From: Anaeramoeba flamelloides
Taxonomy: Eukaryota; Metamonada; Anaeramoebidae
Reading direction: 5' to 3'
NCBI GenBank assembly: GCA_027625915.1
Contig: JANTQA010000060.1
Location: 5,890,001-5,954,000 of the forward strand
DNA: 64,000 nucleotides
Shown here: piece by piece, positions 36,649 to 48,728 of the stretch
Numbering within the stretch: position 1 is the stretch's first letter
How the letters are laid out: every line of letters starts with the position of its first letter
Translations under genes and position numbers: made by a program
The notes under the pieces: generated by a model
The model's input: only the letters and a program-made list of their open reading frames with translations
Told to the model about the DNA's origin: nothing
The model's database searches: none

Positions 36649-37288
36649 TTCACCCCATATTGTTTGTTAATTCTAAAAGGGTAAATTCAAAACAATAAAA
36701 TTTAACTTGTTTATTCATCAATTTACTTTTCCTTCTGGTTTGTTAACGACTTTGGTGATGCGAAATATATTTGTACACTATAAAAATCTTTTCAACTTCG
36801 CCATAAAAGTATTTTTTTGGTTCGCTAGTGTTTGCAGAATAAATGTGAAAAAATTTTCACTTCTTTTTTTCTTGTTTTTACAAATTAATAGAGCGTTCAA
36901 AAAAAGATCACAAATTACAATCCGTAGATTCTTCTTGAGTTTCACCCAGAACAAAACCTAAAAACAAGGGCCAACCAAATAAAAAGACAAAATACAAATT
37001 CCAATCTCCTTCTTTGAAAACCCAATTTGTATTGGAAAAGAAGAAAAATAAGTAAATAATTTTTACCCATTTAGAATTCAAATACCAGTAATAAACAGAG
37101 ACTCCAAATTTCTCCTTTTTCTTAGTCATTTATAAAAAAGAAAAAGAGGAAAATGAAGTGAAACTTTGTTCTCGTTTATTATGCAAATACCAGTAAGGGT
37201 CTCGTAACTTAGCCAGAATTCCCTTCAGTTTCGAAAAGTGGCTTACTCTCTAAAAATGATCTTGTGTAATTGAAATTCTTTTGGTTTG

Positions 37289-37505
37289 CACAATTCAAAT
37301 AGAAAAAAAAAAGTTCACAGGATCTCAATTGAAAAAATACAAATAACAAAGAAATAAATTAAATGATATTAACATAAGCCCTAAATGATAAAAATTCATA
37401 TTAACTGTTTCTTTAGAATAAAAAATTTAACAAGATTTAATTGACAATTTAAATAAAAAAAAATGTTCACAAAATCTCAATGAAAAAAATCCAAATAACA
37501 AAAAA
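37289..37505. repeat. local direct duplication, about 155-base spacing
   Basis: Two 60-base blocks (37289-37350, 37444-37505) share CAATT(C/T)AAATA, GTTCACA(G/A)(G/A)ATCTCAAT and CAAATAACAAA in the same order. Confidence 0.6.
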
Positions 37506-38353
37506 AAAACCTCCTGATCGCAATAACAAATCTTTTAATTAACAAAAAGAGAGATTCAAAGTCTAGCTCACTTACAAAAGTTTCAATTTAGAAAAAAAAA
37601 ATTGGTCTTTTTCTTATTTAAGAAACCCCAACATACCAATAAATTCAAATAAAGGCTTGATATATTTTTACTTCATTTTTCATTTTTGAAATTGTTCTAC
37701 TCAGTTTAATATAAAGCAATCTTGTTAGTTTAAATATAAAGAAACTTTGTGAAATTAGTTGATCATCAAAGTGTTCTTTATCAGTCACTGTTTTAAAAGT
37801 CGAGCTATAAGATTTAGAAAAATGGAAATTGAATTAATAATTTTTTTAACTTATTTTGAATTTTTCTGTATTTAAATTTCTACAATTTGAAACAAATTAT
37901 TTTATTTTAGCACAAAATCAAAAAAAATCCAATTTAATCCGATTTGCGGTTATTTTATTAACTTGTTATATTTTCACAAAGTAAGGATTTTTTGTAACCT
38001 TCTTTTGGTAAAAAAACTTATTTGAAAGTTGAAAAAAAAATGAAAATAAAATCTTTGAGATATCCACAAAATAGATCAATATCGGCAACTGGAAATTGAA
38101 CTAGCTGTATATAAAATTGGATATTCGTAATGATTTAAATTCGAAATCAAGTTTCACTCTTTGGTGCTTTTTTTCAAAAAATGAACTTGATTTTTCAATT
38201 CCCAATATATGAGAATAAATCATACACCAATTCTAGATTGTTTTTAATTGGAATATGTTACTTATAAAAAATTTGTATAATTTTCTTTTTAGGATTCAAT
38301 TTTTTTTTTGTAATTGATAACTTTACTGGTAATTGTTTTGAAGTTTACAAATT

Positions 38354-38354
<1 letters not shown>

Positions 38355-38385
<31 letters not shown>

Positions 38386-38392
38386 GGGGGGG
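38355..38392. repeat. T30 followed by G8
   Basis: Thirty T residues run directly into eight G residues; the longest homopolymer in the window. Confidence 0.9.
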
Positions 38393-38671
38393 ATTGTTAA
38401 TTTAATTCAAATTCTGTTTGTATATTTACTATCAAATTATTATTAACCTTATTATTAAGAAAATTTTGATCAAAAAATTTTGAGTTTATAAAAAGTAAAG
38501 ATCGAAGATTGTTTTTATTTTTTTTTTTTGATTATTATTAATTGGGAGAGATAAATATCATAAAATTGCCTCTTATTCACAATTATATTTTTTTTTAATT
38601 TGAGAAATAAAACAAAAAATTATTTAATTCTCGGCTTATTTCAAGAAATATATCCAAAAAAAAGTATTTAA

Positions 38672-38738
38672 CTTTTCCAGAATTTTAAAGAATATAGTAA
38701 AATCTTATTGTGCTCAATATTATGAAAACATAAATAAT
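38672..38738. repeat. degraded hairpin of the multi-hairpin family
   Basis: TTTTCCAGAATTTTAAAGAA then TAGTAAAATC and a decayed right arm ending GAAAACATAAA. It resembles 33545-33615. Confidence 0.45.
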
Positions 38739-39012
38739 TTCATTTTTTAATGTTAAAGATGTAAATTTATCAGAATTAAATAGAAAAAAAATTGTCAAAA
38801 AATTTAGATAAGAAACTATATGAAAAAGTTATACCTAGAAAAAATACTCAAAAACTCTTTAATATAATAAATTATAAATTATGAATTTTATTGATCTTAT
38901 TGGGACTTTTTCATCAAAGTTCTTATTGTTAGAAAACTCAAGGTAATAAATTAAAAGTAATAATAAAAAAAATAAAACTAAAAATAGATAAATGGTAATA
39001 TATATATATATA

Positions 39013-39210
39013 TAATCAGTTTCACTTTTAAGGCACAAACTTACAACGAAATTTAAGGCACAAAAAAAATCTCAAATTAAAGTACAAAATTCAAATTTTA
39101 GTAAAAATAATTTGTAAAAAAAAATATTACAAATTTTGTGCCTTAATTTGAGATTTTTTTTGTGCCTTAAATTTCGTTGAAAGTTTGTGCCTTAAAAGTG
39201 AAACTGACTG
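39013..39210. mobile_element. TA-flanked inverted-repeat MITE, family 1, copy 4
   Basis: About 198 bp embedded in a (TA)n tract. The arms TTTCACTTTTAAGGCACAAA and TTTGTGCCTTAAAAGTGAAA pair almost perfectly, and the right end is complete (GAAACTGACTG). The first few bases of the left end have been lost or altered. Confidence 0.85.
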
Positions 39211-39869
39211 TATATATGCCTTAAAATCCCAAATATACAAATTACCTTCCAAAAAATTTTTTTAATTTGACTTTTTATCAAAGGATTATAATGCATATAA
39301 TTTATAAAAAAATCATCTGAGAAAGAAAATTTTATAATTAATAATTGAATAAGTACATAAAATAAAAAATAACTTCAATAAAAAAATAATTTGAAAAATT
39401 AATCTTGGTTATTCTGATTTTATTATTTTAGCATCCAAATTTTGTCAAAAAAAAAAAAGATAACTTTTTTTTGAAAAGTTTGTCTACATATCAAAAACTT
39501 CTTAGTTTTAATGATTAAAATATATCAAAATTCACTAGAATTTTTTTGGGGGTGTTCTTTGCACCCCAACATTATTTAAAATACTTTATTAAATAATTTA
39601 TTCATTGCAAAAGATATTTCGACGTCACATAAAAAAATTGTTTTATCAGTTGATTACCATTCAATGACAATTTTGATATTTGATTCTAAATAATTTCAAA
39701 ATAAAAAAAAATATAAATTAAATTTGAAAAAAAAATTAAATTGTTTTCATTATAAAATTTGGAAATTTTTTTAACAAGAATTTTTTTCAATGTTTTATGA
39801 TTCTTCAAATAGTTCGAATTAGATTAATAATTGATTTTTTTTTATTTTATTTTTTAATATGTTTTAATT

Positions 39870-41260
39870 TTTGGCTTTTTAAAATCTAGACATAAAATAA
39901 ACAATATTATTGAATTATTTACCATAAATCAACCATTATTTTCCAAGATCTGGTTTTATTTAGAAAGGAAAAAATTCAATTTCACAAATATTTTTTTCAA
40001 AAATTTACTAATAACAAAACTCAAATAAAATTGCTGGTTTTGGAGATTATTTTATTTTCTCAGTATAATATTTATTGGTTATTTTTTATTTTTATCTTTA
40101 AATTTAGGGTTGGCGATTGCTTAATCTATTAAAAATATCATTATTTGTTAAATTACAATATAATAAATTAAATTATTTTACAATTTTTTATAAGTGAGTT
40201 TGTTTGTTCCAGTATATTCTATTGTTTAGATAAAATTTATAGAAATTTATTCATATTAAACTTGTAATTTTGCCCAAAAGAAATGAATTAAATTTTTCTC
40301 TTATTATCATTTATTAAAATTTTATCTGAAAATAAATAAATTAAAATTTTTTCGGGTAATTTATTTTTTTTAAATTTATTTATTTTATAGAAAATTAAAA
40401 AAGTTGTTTGATTATTATTATTAATAAATCAACGTTTTTAGTTTTTAATTCTGATTATTGTAATAAATTTTCTCATTTTAAAAAATTAAAAAAAAAATAA
40501 AATTATTTAAATATAATGTTATAATAAATTAATTTGTATTGTTTTTCCATAATCAAAAAAAAAAATAATAATAATAAAACAATAACATAACTACTTTAAC
40601 TACCGAGATTTTGAAATTATACTATAATTTAAATCTGAATTACAGTCAAATATAAAAATAAATATATTGGTACGTCAATATCATTTTAAATCTTTTTTTT
40701 TGAAACTTGATGAAATTTGGGCAAATCAGGAGTTCTAAGGAGTATATATATATAAATATATATCAATTAAAATAAAAATTTTGTAAGCCCTTAAAATGGC
40801 TGAAAGGGTAGTAATATCACACCTTATATTAAATTTGGAAATCATTTTAACTTCATAAGTGATTATTATCTGTTTTTCTATTTTTAATTTTTTTTTTTTT
40901 TCAATCTTTTTTCCTATTATGTAATCTTTTTCCTTTGAACAAGAGTTTTTTCGATAATTTATTAAATCTGAAAGTTTTTTTTAGTTAAATAAAAAATTCT
41001 GATAAATTACCTTTTGTTATAAAACCCTTTTGTGTGTCCAATAATTGATGGTTAATTGTTCAACAAATTTTAACAATACAGTTGTTCATTACATTTTTTT
41101 CATTATTTTGGATAAATTGATTTTAATTTTTATGTTTTATATTTTTTTTTTATTTTTATCAATAGGGTTGTGTTTAAGATCATTAATATTGGGTAATTTA
41201 AATCTGATAATTAATCAAGTTTTGAAAAATAATAAAAAATTGAGATTTTTTTTTTATTGT
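39870..41260. repeat. long diverged repeat (other copies about 55270-56150 and 33960-34350)
   Basis: Matches 55270-56150 in order: TTTTTAAAATCTAG(A/T)CATAAA, GATTATTTTATT with CTC, AAATTTAGGGT, ATCTATTAAAA and ACTTGATGAAATTT. Its right part (40870-41220) matches 33960-34350. There is no open frame of note. The family is unknown. Confidence 0.55.
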
Positions 41261-42350
41261 TAAAGTGTAAATTACGCTCGAGTTGTCGTTAGGCTTGAAT
41301 TCCCTTTCGGAAATTTCCCCGTGAAATCATCTATTCTATCATTAATAAGAAATGGAAATATTTTCAAGCTAAATCTTAATTTTTGGCTTTGATGATAGTT
41401 TTTTATAATAAGAAAAGAATTTATAGATATCTATTGGATCAGCATTCTTGTTTATCAAAAGATATCGTATTCTCATGATAAAAGTTATACCCACGGTACA
41501 TAGAAGTCGATTAATCCTTAAAAAAGTATTATAAAAAATTTTTTTTAATACAGTACCAAAAATCGTTCTATTGGTTTCTGTGATCTATTGTATAGGCATT
41601 ATTGTAAATTGTTTTGAAATAAAATTTATTGTACATTATTCAAGAATTTAAATATTTAAACTTTTTTAAAAATATCTTGGAACTTGAAAAATAGAAAGTA
41701 ATTATAATGTAGCATCAAAACACATATTTTAATTTTAAAAAAATATGAGTTAACACTATAATGTCAAGACAAGATTTTTTGTTTTTTCTTAACTCACTAC
41801 ATAATTTGTATTTCCTCAAAATACTACTTCGATCATACATTAAATTCATCATTTCTCACTGAAATTTGGCTTTAAACTTTAAAAAAAAATCCAAAAAATA
41901 AAGCTTCTTTTTCTTGAATAAAAGCCTCAAATAAATCCAAAACCGGTAAAAGTCCTTGGGTGTGGAACATTTAATGTCTTTGTTTTGATTTGAAATTCAT
42001 ATTTTGCTCTTTTTTGAAACTGAATGAAAAATTAATGAATTCTGAAATAATTGTATACCCCCCTCACTAAATTAAATTAAATCACTTTACTTTTACTTGT
42101 TTATAACATAATTGTAAAATTTTTTTTAATAGTGATTTAATAAAATCAAGAATTCAAATTGAAAACAACAAAGGTTATTGAATTCCCCTCTTCTTTTTTA
42201 AAATAGGGTTTAACTTTCGCAACCTTTTTTTCCAAAAAAAAAATAACATAAATTGAAAAAAACTTTCATTTTTAAATCTTTTTTATTCTTATTTTTTTTG
42301 TTGTTTTCTGTTGTGTTCTTTAGTTCACTCTTGATAAATATCTTTTTTAG

Positions 42351-44858
42351 ATGGAAGCAATAGACAAATGGGTGATTTCTTTTAGTCTTGTCACTTTTGA
42401 TAATACGACTGGACCAAGTAACACTTATTTTTTTTTTTGATTTTTGATTCTTTCTTACTTTATTTCGAAAAATCATAGAATCTTCAATCTTGAAGGACAA
42501 ATAGGATATTTTGAATTTAAGGATCTGTTCATTACTTGTTATAAAATTCCAAAATACTCAAATAAACGCTTTTTCTTTTTTTTTTAATTTTTTTGTTATT
42601 TGCAAATTTTTTTTTTTTTTTTTGAATAATCGCACAACCATTACTTTTTAGAAATATCATTAATTTATCCAAAAAACATTGGATATTCAAAAAAAGGGAA
42701 ATCAAACATCGGGTTTTATTCCTTACCTGATAGCAACTTTGCAAAAACAGGCACATTAACTTATTCTTTTATGATCAAAACAAAAGCAAAGCCACTGTAT
42801 GGGTATGTTTATTATTCCTCCAAAAAAGATCCAACAAACAAGCGTAATTATACACACAAGTCCATCGTTTTAATCACAAGCTATGAGTTTCAAAACTTTT
42901 ACAGCGGCTTAATTTCGTGTGTTGGTAAATATGCGCTTGAAGGGTCTAGCCCCATCAGTGTCTTTAAGAAGGCTTATACAGAAATCAAAGCAACCTGGCC
43001 AACATCGATCCGTAAAGGAAAAAAATATTTATTTCCTATCTTGGGCCATACCCTCTCTGCAATCATACCAATAAGATGTATTGGTTCTTTTAGAAATAGA
43101 AACAACAAAATTCCAATCAAACTTTTCACTCCATTACCCACTTTTAAGAAAAGTAACACCAAAAAAAAGATTTCCAATACAAATCAAAAAAAAAAACCTA
43201 CCACTCCTACAAATCAAAAAAAAAAGATTTCAACCCCCACAAAATCAAAATTGGACCCAAACAAAAAACCAAAATTAACAACACCAAAGACAAAACTTAC
43301 AAGCACAGACTCAAATTCAAACACCGACAGAGAAATTGATTCGTCATCAAGATCAATTTCTTCGTCGCCACTAATAACCCTCAGTGAACATAAAAATAAA
43401 AACAAAAACAAAAACAGCCATCACAAGAATGAGAATGCAAATAATACTCAGGGCAACAATCCAAAAAATAATAATAAGGGGGTATTGATCGACAAAAATA
43501 TTAATAATGCACTAAATCGGTATGTTTCCATCTGTATTCCAGGATTTGTTGGTCTGGAAACAAATTTGTATTTAGTTTTTAAAGGCGTTTTACCTTCATT
43601 AACTTTGTTGTGGCAATTAATGATTACGGGGGAAAACATTTTGCTCTCATCAAATTCACCACAATTTTCTAGCCAAGCAGTGTTAGGCTTGGGGAGTTTA
43701 TTGTTCCCAATTCAATTCAAGGGCGAGCTGTATCCTTATTTTACAATGAATAACACTGGCTTCCAATCCTTTGCAAACAAGGCTAAAAAGCATGCGACGA
43801 TCATTGGAACTACAAATCCCTTTTTTAGTGAAAAGGCTTTTCAGCATTGGACAAACAAAATTTCCGTTGGGAACAGCCAGAATACAATCAAAGTGCAATA
43901 CAATAATCGAAATGGCAACAGTGATGGCAGCAACAGTAATAGCAACGGAGATATCAGAAGTAATGGCGATAGCAGCGGTGATAGTAGAAGTGGCACAAAG
44001 AGTAATAAGAGTATATTGAATTTTAAATCACCTAAAAAAAAATTCAACAAGATCAAAAAAAAGGATTTAAAATTCCCAGAAAAAGTTGTTTCAAAAATTA
44101 AGCCAATTATTAAATTCCCCTCTTCTTTTTTAAAAAAATTAAAAAAAATCGACACAACATCGGATCTTGATAAACAATACACCCAAAAAAATATCTCAAT
44201 TAGACAATTTTTTTGGGATTTAAATATGGAATTCTTGGCGCCACTCCAGCAATATTTTATGTCGTTAGTCCCTTTAAAAAAGTAAACCAATCATTTTTTT
44301 TTTTTTTTTTCAATCCATAATTGTGTGAAATTTATAAATTTGCTTATTGTTATATATTATTCATTATATCTATCTCTTATTTTTGATTTTATTTCCCTAT
44401 TGGCCCGTTTTAGAAAAATCGAACCATTTTCGAATTCGTTAGTTTTTAAGGGGTTTAAAGAAAAGGAATTTCTTTTTAAATTTCTAAATATGGAACTTCA
44501 ATTTGAATATAAAAATAGAACAAAATGGGTTAATATTTATAAAAATTTTATCCATTCCTCAACATTTTATTTTTGGTATGACACAATGAAAAAAAACGTT
44601 CTTAAGAAATTTCAAAAGCAATGCAGACACGTAATTCTCACTCTAGATATTTCAAAAAAAATTAAACAGTTGAAAAACAATAAAAAGGTTGAATACTTTC
44701 AAAAAATAGTAAAAAGATACAAAAGTTCCATTGTGGGCAATGACCAAGAACTTATTAAAGCTTTGAAAAAATATTTAATACAAATCATTGATTCTTTGCC
44801 AAAGGAATTCCATGAGAATTTATATTTGGAAATGGAAAATATTCACAAAGAAAAATAG
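42351..44858 (+). CDS. DENND6-like DENN-domain protein (Rab guanine-nucleotide exchange factor)
   Basis: Three exons: 42351-42417, 42652-44281 and 44414-44858, all in frame, 713 residues; introns of 234 and 132 bases. Exon 1 gives KWVISFSLVTFDNTTG and exon 2 continues ISLIYP, then NIGFYSLPDSNF, equivalent to VCVVGFDLELGQ, VIYP and NICYLSFPDSN of human DENND6. PLYGYVYYSSKKDP, RNYTHKSIVLI, TLLWQLMITGENILL, LYPYFTMNN, GTTNPFFSEKAFQHW and APLQQYFMSLVPLK follow in the family order, and exon 3 gives the C-terminal helical part (FIHSSTFYFWYDTMKK). DENND6 proteins activate Rab14-type GTPases in endocytic recycling. The protein is longer than human DENND6A (about 608) because of a Lys/Thr/Ser/Asn-rich insert (about 180-302) and an Asn/Ser/Gly insert (about 440-475). 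TTTTTTAG sits directly before the ATG, so a 5'-UTR intron or an earlier exon is possible. Confidence 0.9.
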
Positions 44859-46203
44859 AAATTAAAAATGCTGTTATTGATTTATTTATTTATTAATTAA
44901 TTGATTTTATTTACACATTTATTTGTTTTTATTTTTATTTTTATTTTTATTTAATGGTCAATTGAAATGATTTTTTTTTTAGACTTGTTAATTTCTTTTA
45001 ATTTTTTTGTGTTGATTCTATCAAACAATAAATAAATTATAGCCGTTTAAAAAAGGTGGGGTTAAAAAGTTTCCAAACATGTCTTGAAAACATTTGATAA
45101 ACTTAAAACTATTTTCAGGACTTTTTTAAAAAAACTTTTTTTCTAAACAAACTTTTTTTAAAACGACTGTGTCATACGTTATTAATCGTTTTTTATTTCT
45201 TTTATTTTTTCCTACATATACTAAACACTATTTTCTGAAAAGTGTCCGTGCGAAAAATGAAAAATTCTCTTATTTTTAAAGAATCAGTGCCAACATGAGA
45301 TTGTTTCGAAATATAAGAGAAAAAATCAACCTCGTGTTTATGAGAAATAATCCTTAAAAGAAATACCAGGACAAATTCTATATTTATTAAAAAAAATAGA
45401 ATGTTTAAAAAAAATGTTGGTCCACTTTCATTGAAACGTTTGGTCAAATTTTTCACAATGTCTTTGGGAAATTAAAATTGTGGACTATATGCTTTTCTAA
45501 TGCTCATTGTCTGAATTTTAAAAGAAATAACATCTCCCCAATTTATGGTAAGTTAATTTAGGTTTCCAAACATTTTTTCTTGGAATTAGATTTCATTCAA
45601 GAAAGGCGACGAAGTAGAAGAAAGGGAAAAGAAAAAGAAAAAAAAGGAAGAAGAGTACATATAATAACAAATGTATATGAAAACTTACATGTAAATGGTT
45701 TTTTTTACAACATCACCAATATTATTATTATTTATAAATATATTAAACCCTTTTGTAAATCACTAAATAAAGAGAAAGTATTTTCAAAAAAAGCGTGGCA
45801 TTTTTTTTTTTACAATTCCTAAAGCATATTCTTTGTTAGTGGTGGTGTTTATAAATATACAATAATAAATTAAGTAAAGTATTAGTATTTGTTTGATAGC
45901 ATTCTATGGTATTTATTTCAAAATAGATGTATTAGATTATTTCCAAAATATGAAAACAAAAATAACACAGGTCTTGATGAAAACAATGTAAGGCATATTT
46001 CAAAAAAAAAAAACTGGAAATATCGAATCGGTATAAATGATTTTTTAAACAATCAAATGTAGTTATATGTTTCAAATTTATTTGAAATTTTGTTGAGATT
46101 AAACAAGTTATGTAAACGGTTTTTCGATCAAAAAGAGAATAATAAACACCAATTTTCACAATTTAAAATATGAGATAAAATTGAAATCTAGATTTTTAAT
46201 ATA

Positions 46204-47256
46204 AACTCAATTCCAAAAATTGGGGCACACCTTCACAATCAATTTAAATCCAAAAAAAGTGATATTTGACTCTTAAATAGAAACGTTAGATATTAACAAT
46301 CAATGTAAATAATTTTAAAGTTAATTATTTATCATTTTTTTTCATTATTTTTTGATTTTTGATTTTCAATAATTTTTTGATTTTTTTTGTATTCTTTTTT
46401 TTCATTTGAAAAACAAAAATTTTTTACAAAACTTTTCAAAAATCTCAAAATCACTTTAAAATGAAATTTAAAAGTTTTCATTCTGATCACAAGAAAAAAA
46501 TTTTTTTTCTCTCTCAAAAAGAAAAAAGATTCTTTTTTTATCGAGAAAAAAATTTTTTGAAAAAAAATCTTGATATAGGGTGCTAGGGCACATGACCTAC
46601 AAACAGAATTTATTATTATTTATGGAAGTGTCGATACTGAATGTATTATTAATGATATTATCAAAAAAATCAAATGTAATTCAACTCGCTAATTCAGAAT
46701 ATGGTGAGTTGAAATGGATTTTCCAAAAGGATGGAGCTTGTCCACATACTTCAAAAAAAAACTCAAACTTACTTAAATCAGGGATGTAATGTTCTGGACC
46801 CTTGACCCCCAATTCCACAGATTTAAATCCAATTGGTAGTTTATGGATACTAAACTGAAAAATTGGAACGAAAAAACGAAGAAGAATTTTTAAAAATTTC
46901 ACTAATGTATGGAATACTTTGAGTTGGAAAACCTAAGAAAATTAGTAAACTCTATATTTAAAAGGATAGATTTAGTTATCAAAAGACAAGCTGAATCTAT
47001 TAATAGTTTTTATTGATTTTTCTTTCAATAAAATCGGATTTTTTGGTAACTGTGTTTCAAAAATAGGGGCACACTTTTTTTTATTTTTTCTTTTTTATTT
47101 TTCGAATTGAATTTTAAATTTACTATAATATATATAAATAGTATTAATTAAATATTTTCGGGTCTTTTATTATTTTAATTGATTAGTATCATGTATTTTG
47201 GAGTATATTTTTATTAATGTAATTTTTTTTTGTGTCCCATTTTTTGGAATTGAGTT
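46204..47256 (+). mobile_element. decayed Tc1/mariner DNA transposon
   Basis: 1053 bp flanked by TA (46202-46203, 47257-47258). Inverted ends: AACTCAATTCCAAAAATTGG with GGCACA at the left, and TGTGTCCCATTTTTTGGAAT with TGAGTT at the right, about 25 of 28 matching. At 46580-46900 in the plus direction, transposase remnants are recognisable: WIFQKDGACPHTSKK matches the second DDE motif block (canonical FQQDGAPCHTAK) and, after a stop codon, TPNSTDLNPIGSLW matches the third (canonical SPDLNPIENLW). The N-terminal DNA-binding part is not recognisable. An internal TTTCAAAAATAGGGGCACAC at 47055-47074 resembles the left end again. It is a dead plain DNA transposon. Confidence 0.88.
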
Positions 47257-47949
47257 TATTTTAATTAGTGTGCTTTAATACAAATAAATTATTTAAGATT
47301 AATATTAAGAATCTATAAATGGTTTTTAATAATTTTATAAACTTTATTTCAATCAAAGAAGCCCAAATTGTATTCAAATATCAAATATTTTTTCTAATTG
47401 GTCATTGGGAAACAAATAAGAATTAATTAGAATAATACACGTCAAAGTATAAGTGATATCCAACTGAAATAAAACAAAGAAATCAATAGATTTGCTCAAA
47501 AAAAATATAAAAACTAAAATTCTTATGGTGCTATTTAGAAAAATGTCCCTTTTTGATCCCACATTGAAGATGAAGTAAAATTCCAAAAGAAATCAAAATT
47601 AGTTTTCAACAATCATTTCCACTGTTTCGATAACCTTGAAATATCACCTTTATAACATGTGATCATCAATCTTAGAATAAAAAAAAATTTGAAAATGAAT
47701 TATTTAAAAATATCAAAAAGAAAAAAGTAAAATTGTGCAAAAATGTGAAAAAATGATTTCAATTTTGAAATTTCATAATATATATTTTTCTTCTAATATC
47801 TCTACAAACCCATTAAACATGTAATTTACCCATAATAATGAACCATTAGATTGAAAAATTATTTTTTATTTATATCGTTTAATGAAGCTTAGCTTTAATA
47901 CAGATATTAATAAAATAAAATTGTCATTCTTTTTTCTAAATATATTGCA

Positions 47950-48146
47950 ATCAGTTCTATGTTTAAGTCCCAAACTGTGAATAGAATTTAAGCCACGTTA
48001 AAAATTCCAAATTAAAGTACAAAAAGTTGGGGTAATAGAAAAATAGATTGTATAAAAAAAGTTTTAACAAAAAATATTTCTTAATTTGAAGTTTTTTTGT
48101 TCCTTAAATTTCTTTCACAGTTTGTACATTGAAAGTGATCTTGACT
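47950..48146. mobile_element. degraded MITE family 1 copy
   Basis: CAGTTCTATGTTTAAGTCCC at the left and TTTGTACATTGAAAGTGATC with TTGACT at the right still pair, with the TTCCTTAAATTTC word inside. The length (about 197) equals the intact copies. Confidence 0.6.
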
Positions 48147-48728
48147 AAAGTTATTTTCAAAAAAATTAAAAAGGTCATTAGGCTATAAACCAATTCCCCA
48201 CACATTCTGATCTTTCAGCATATTCTTTATTTTCAAAAATTTATGAAAAATTCTAAAATACATGATTTAACTTTTTTCTTAAGATTTTTAGATATTTTGA
48301 AAATCACAGAAACCACAGAAATCAATTTCTCCCGATCAAAAATATCAAACTTTTAACCATACTTGATCATTGTTGTAGCTCTTTAAAAATTCATTTACTT
48401 TAGAATTTGAAACTAAATCTTGAAAAATATTATCCTTAAAAAAAGTACTTGAATTGTCTACAACGACAAATATAAAAAAATTTCATTGCTTTAATGGATT
48501 CAATTGCCAGAAATTTTTCCCTTTACAAAATGTGATATGCTCTTTCCAAAAATAATATTTAAATTGAGAAAAAAAAAAGAAATTGAAAAATGAATTATTC
48601 AATAATATTCTAGTCAAGGAATTTATTTTATTTTTTTGCTATGTGAAAAATAAATAAAAAATAAAAATAAAAACAAAAACTAGTATTAGATCTAAAGAAT
48701 TCGAAAGAATTTTTTTCTATCTTTGAGT

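Larger units (their letters stand above)
36649..42350. other. 5.7-kb gene-free interval with repeats
   Basis: Holds a repeat copy in inverted orientation (about 36950-37200), a local duplication (37289-37350 and 37444-37505), a T30G8 tract (38355-38392), a hairpin-family fragment (38672-38738), MITE family 1 copy 4 (39013-39210) and the long repeat of 39870-41260. No exon is recognised before 42351. Confidence 0.6.
44859..48728. other. gene-free interval with a mariner remnant
   Basis: Holds the Tc1/mariner element (46204-47256) and a degraded MITE family 1 copy (47950-48146). About 45440-45600 resembles 1640-1800. A frame at 45580-45822 is Lys/Arg-rich and then AT-driven, and is not accepted as a gene. 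Confidence 0.55.

Noticed and set aside
36707-37129. Overlapping frames on both strands after the GILT gene
   Set aside because: They lie in a dispersed repeat (copies at 2.9 and 58.97 kb) and read as Phe/Leu-rich chance sequence.
45580-45822. 80-codon frame with a Lys/Arg-rich start
   Set aside because: Purine-run translation followed by AT-driven residues, and it overlaps a repeat also found near 1.7 kb.
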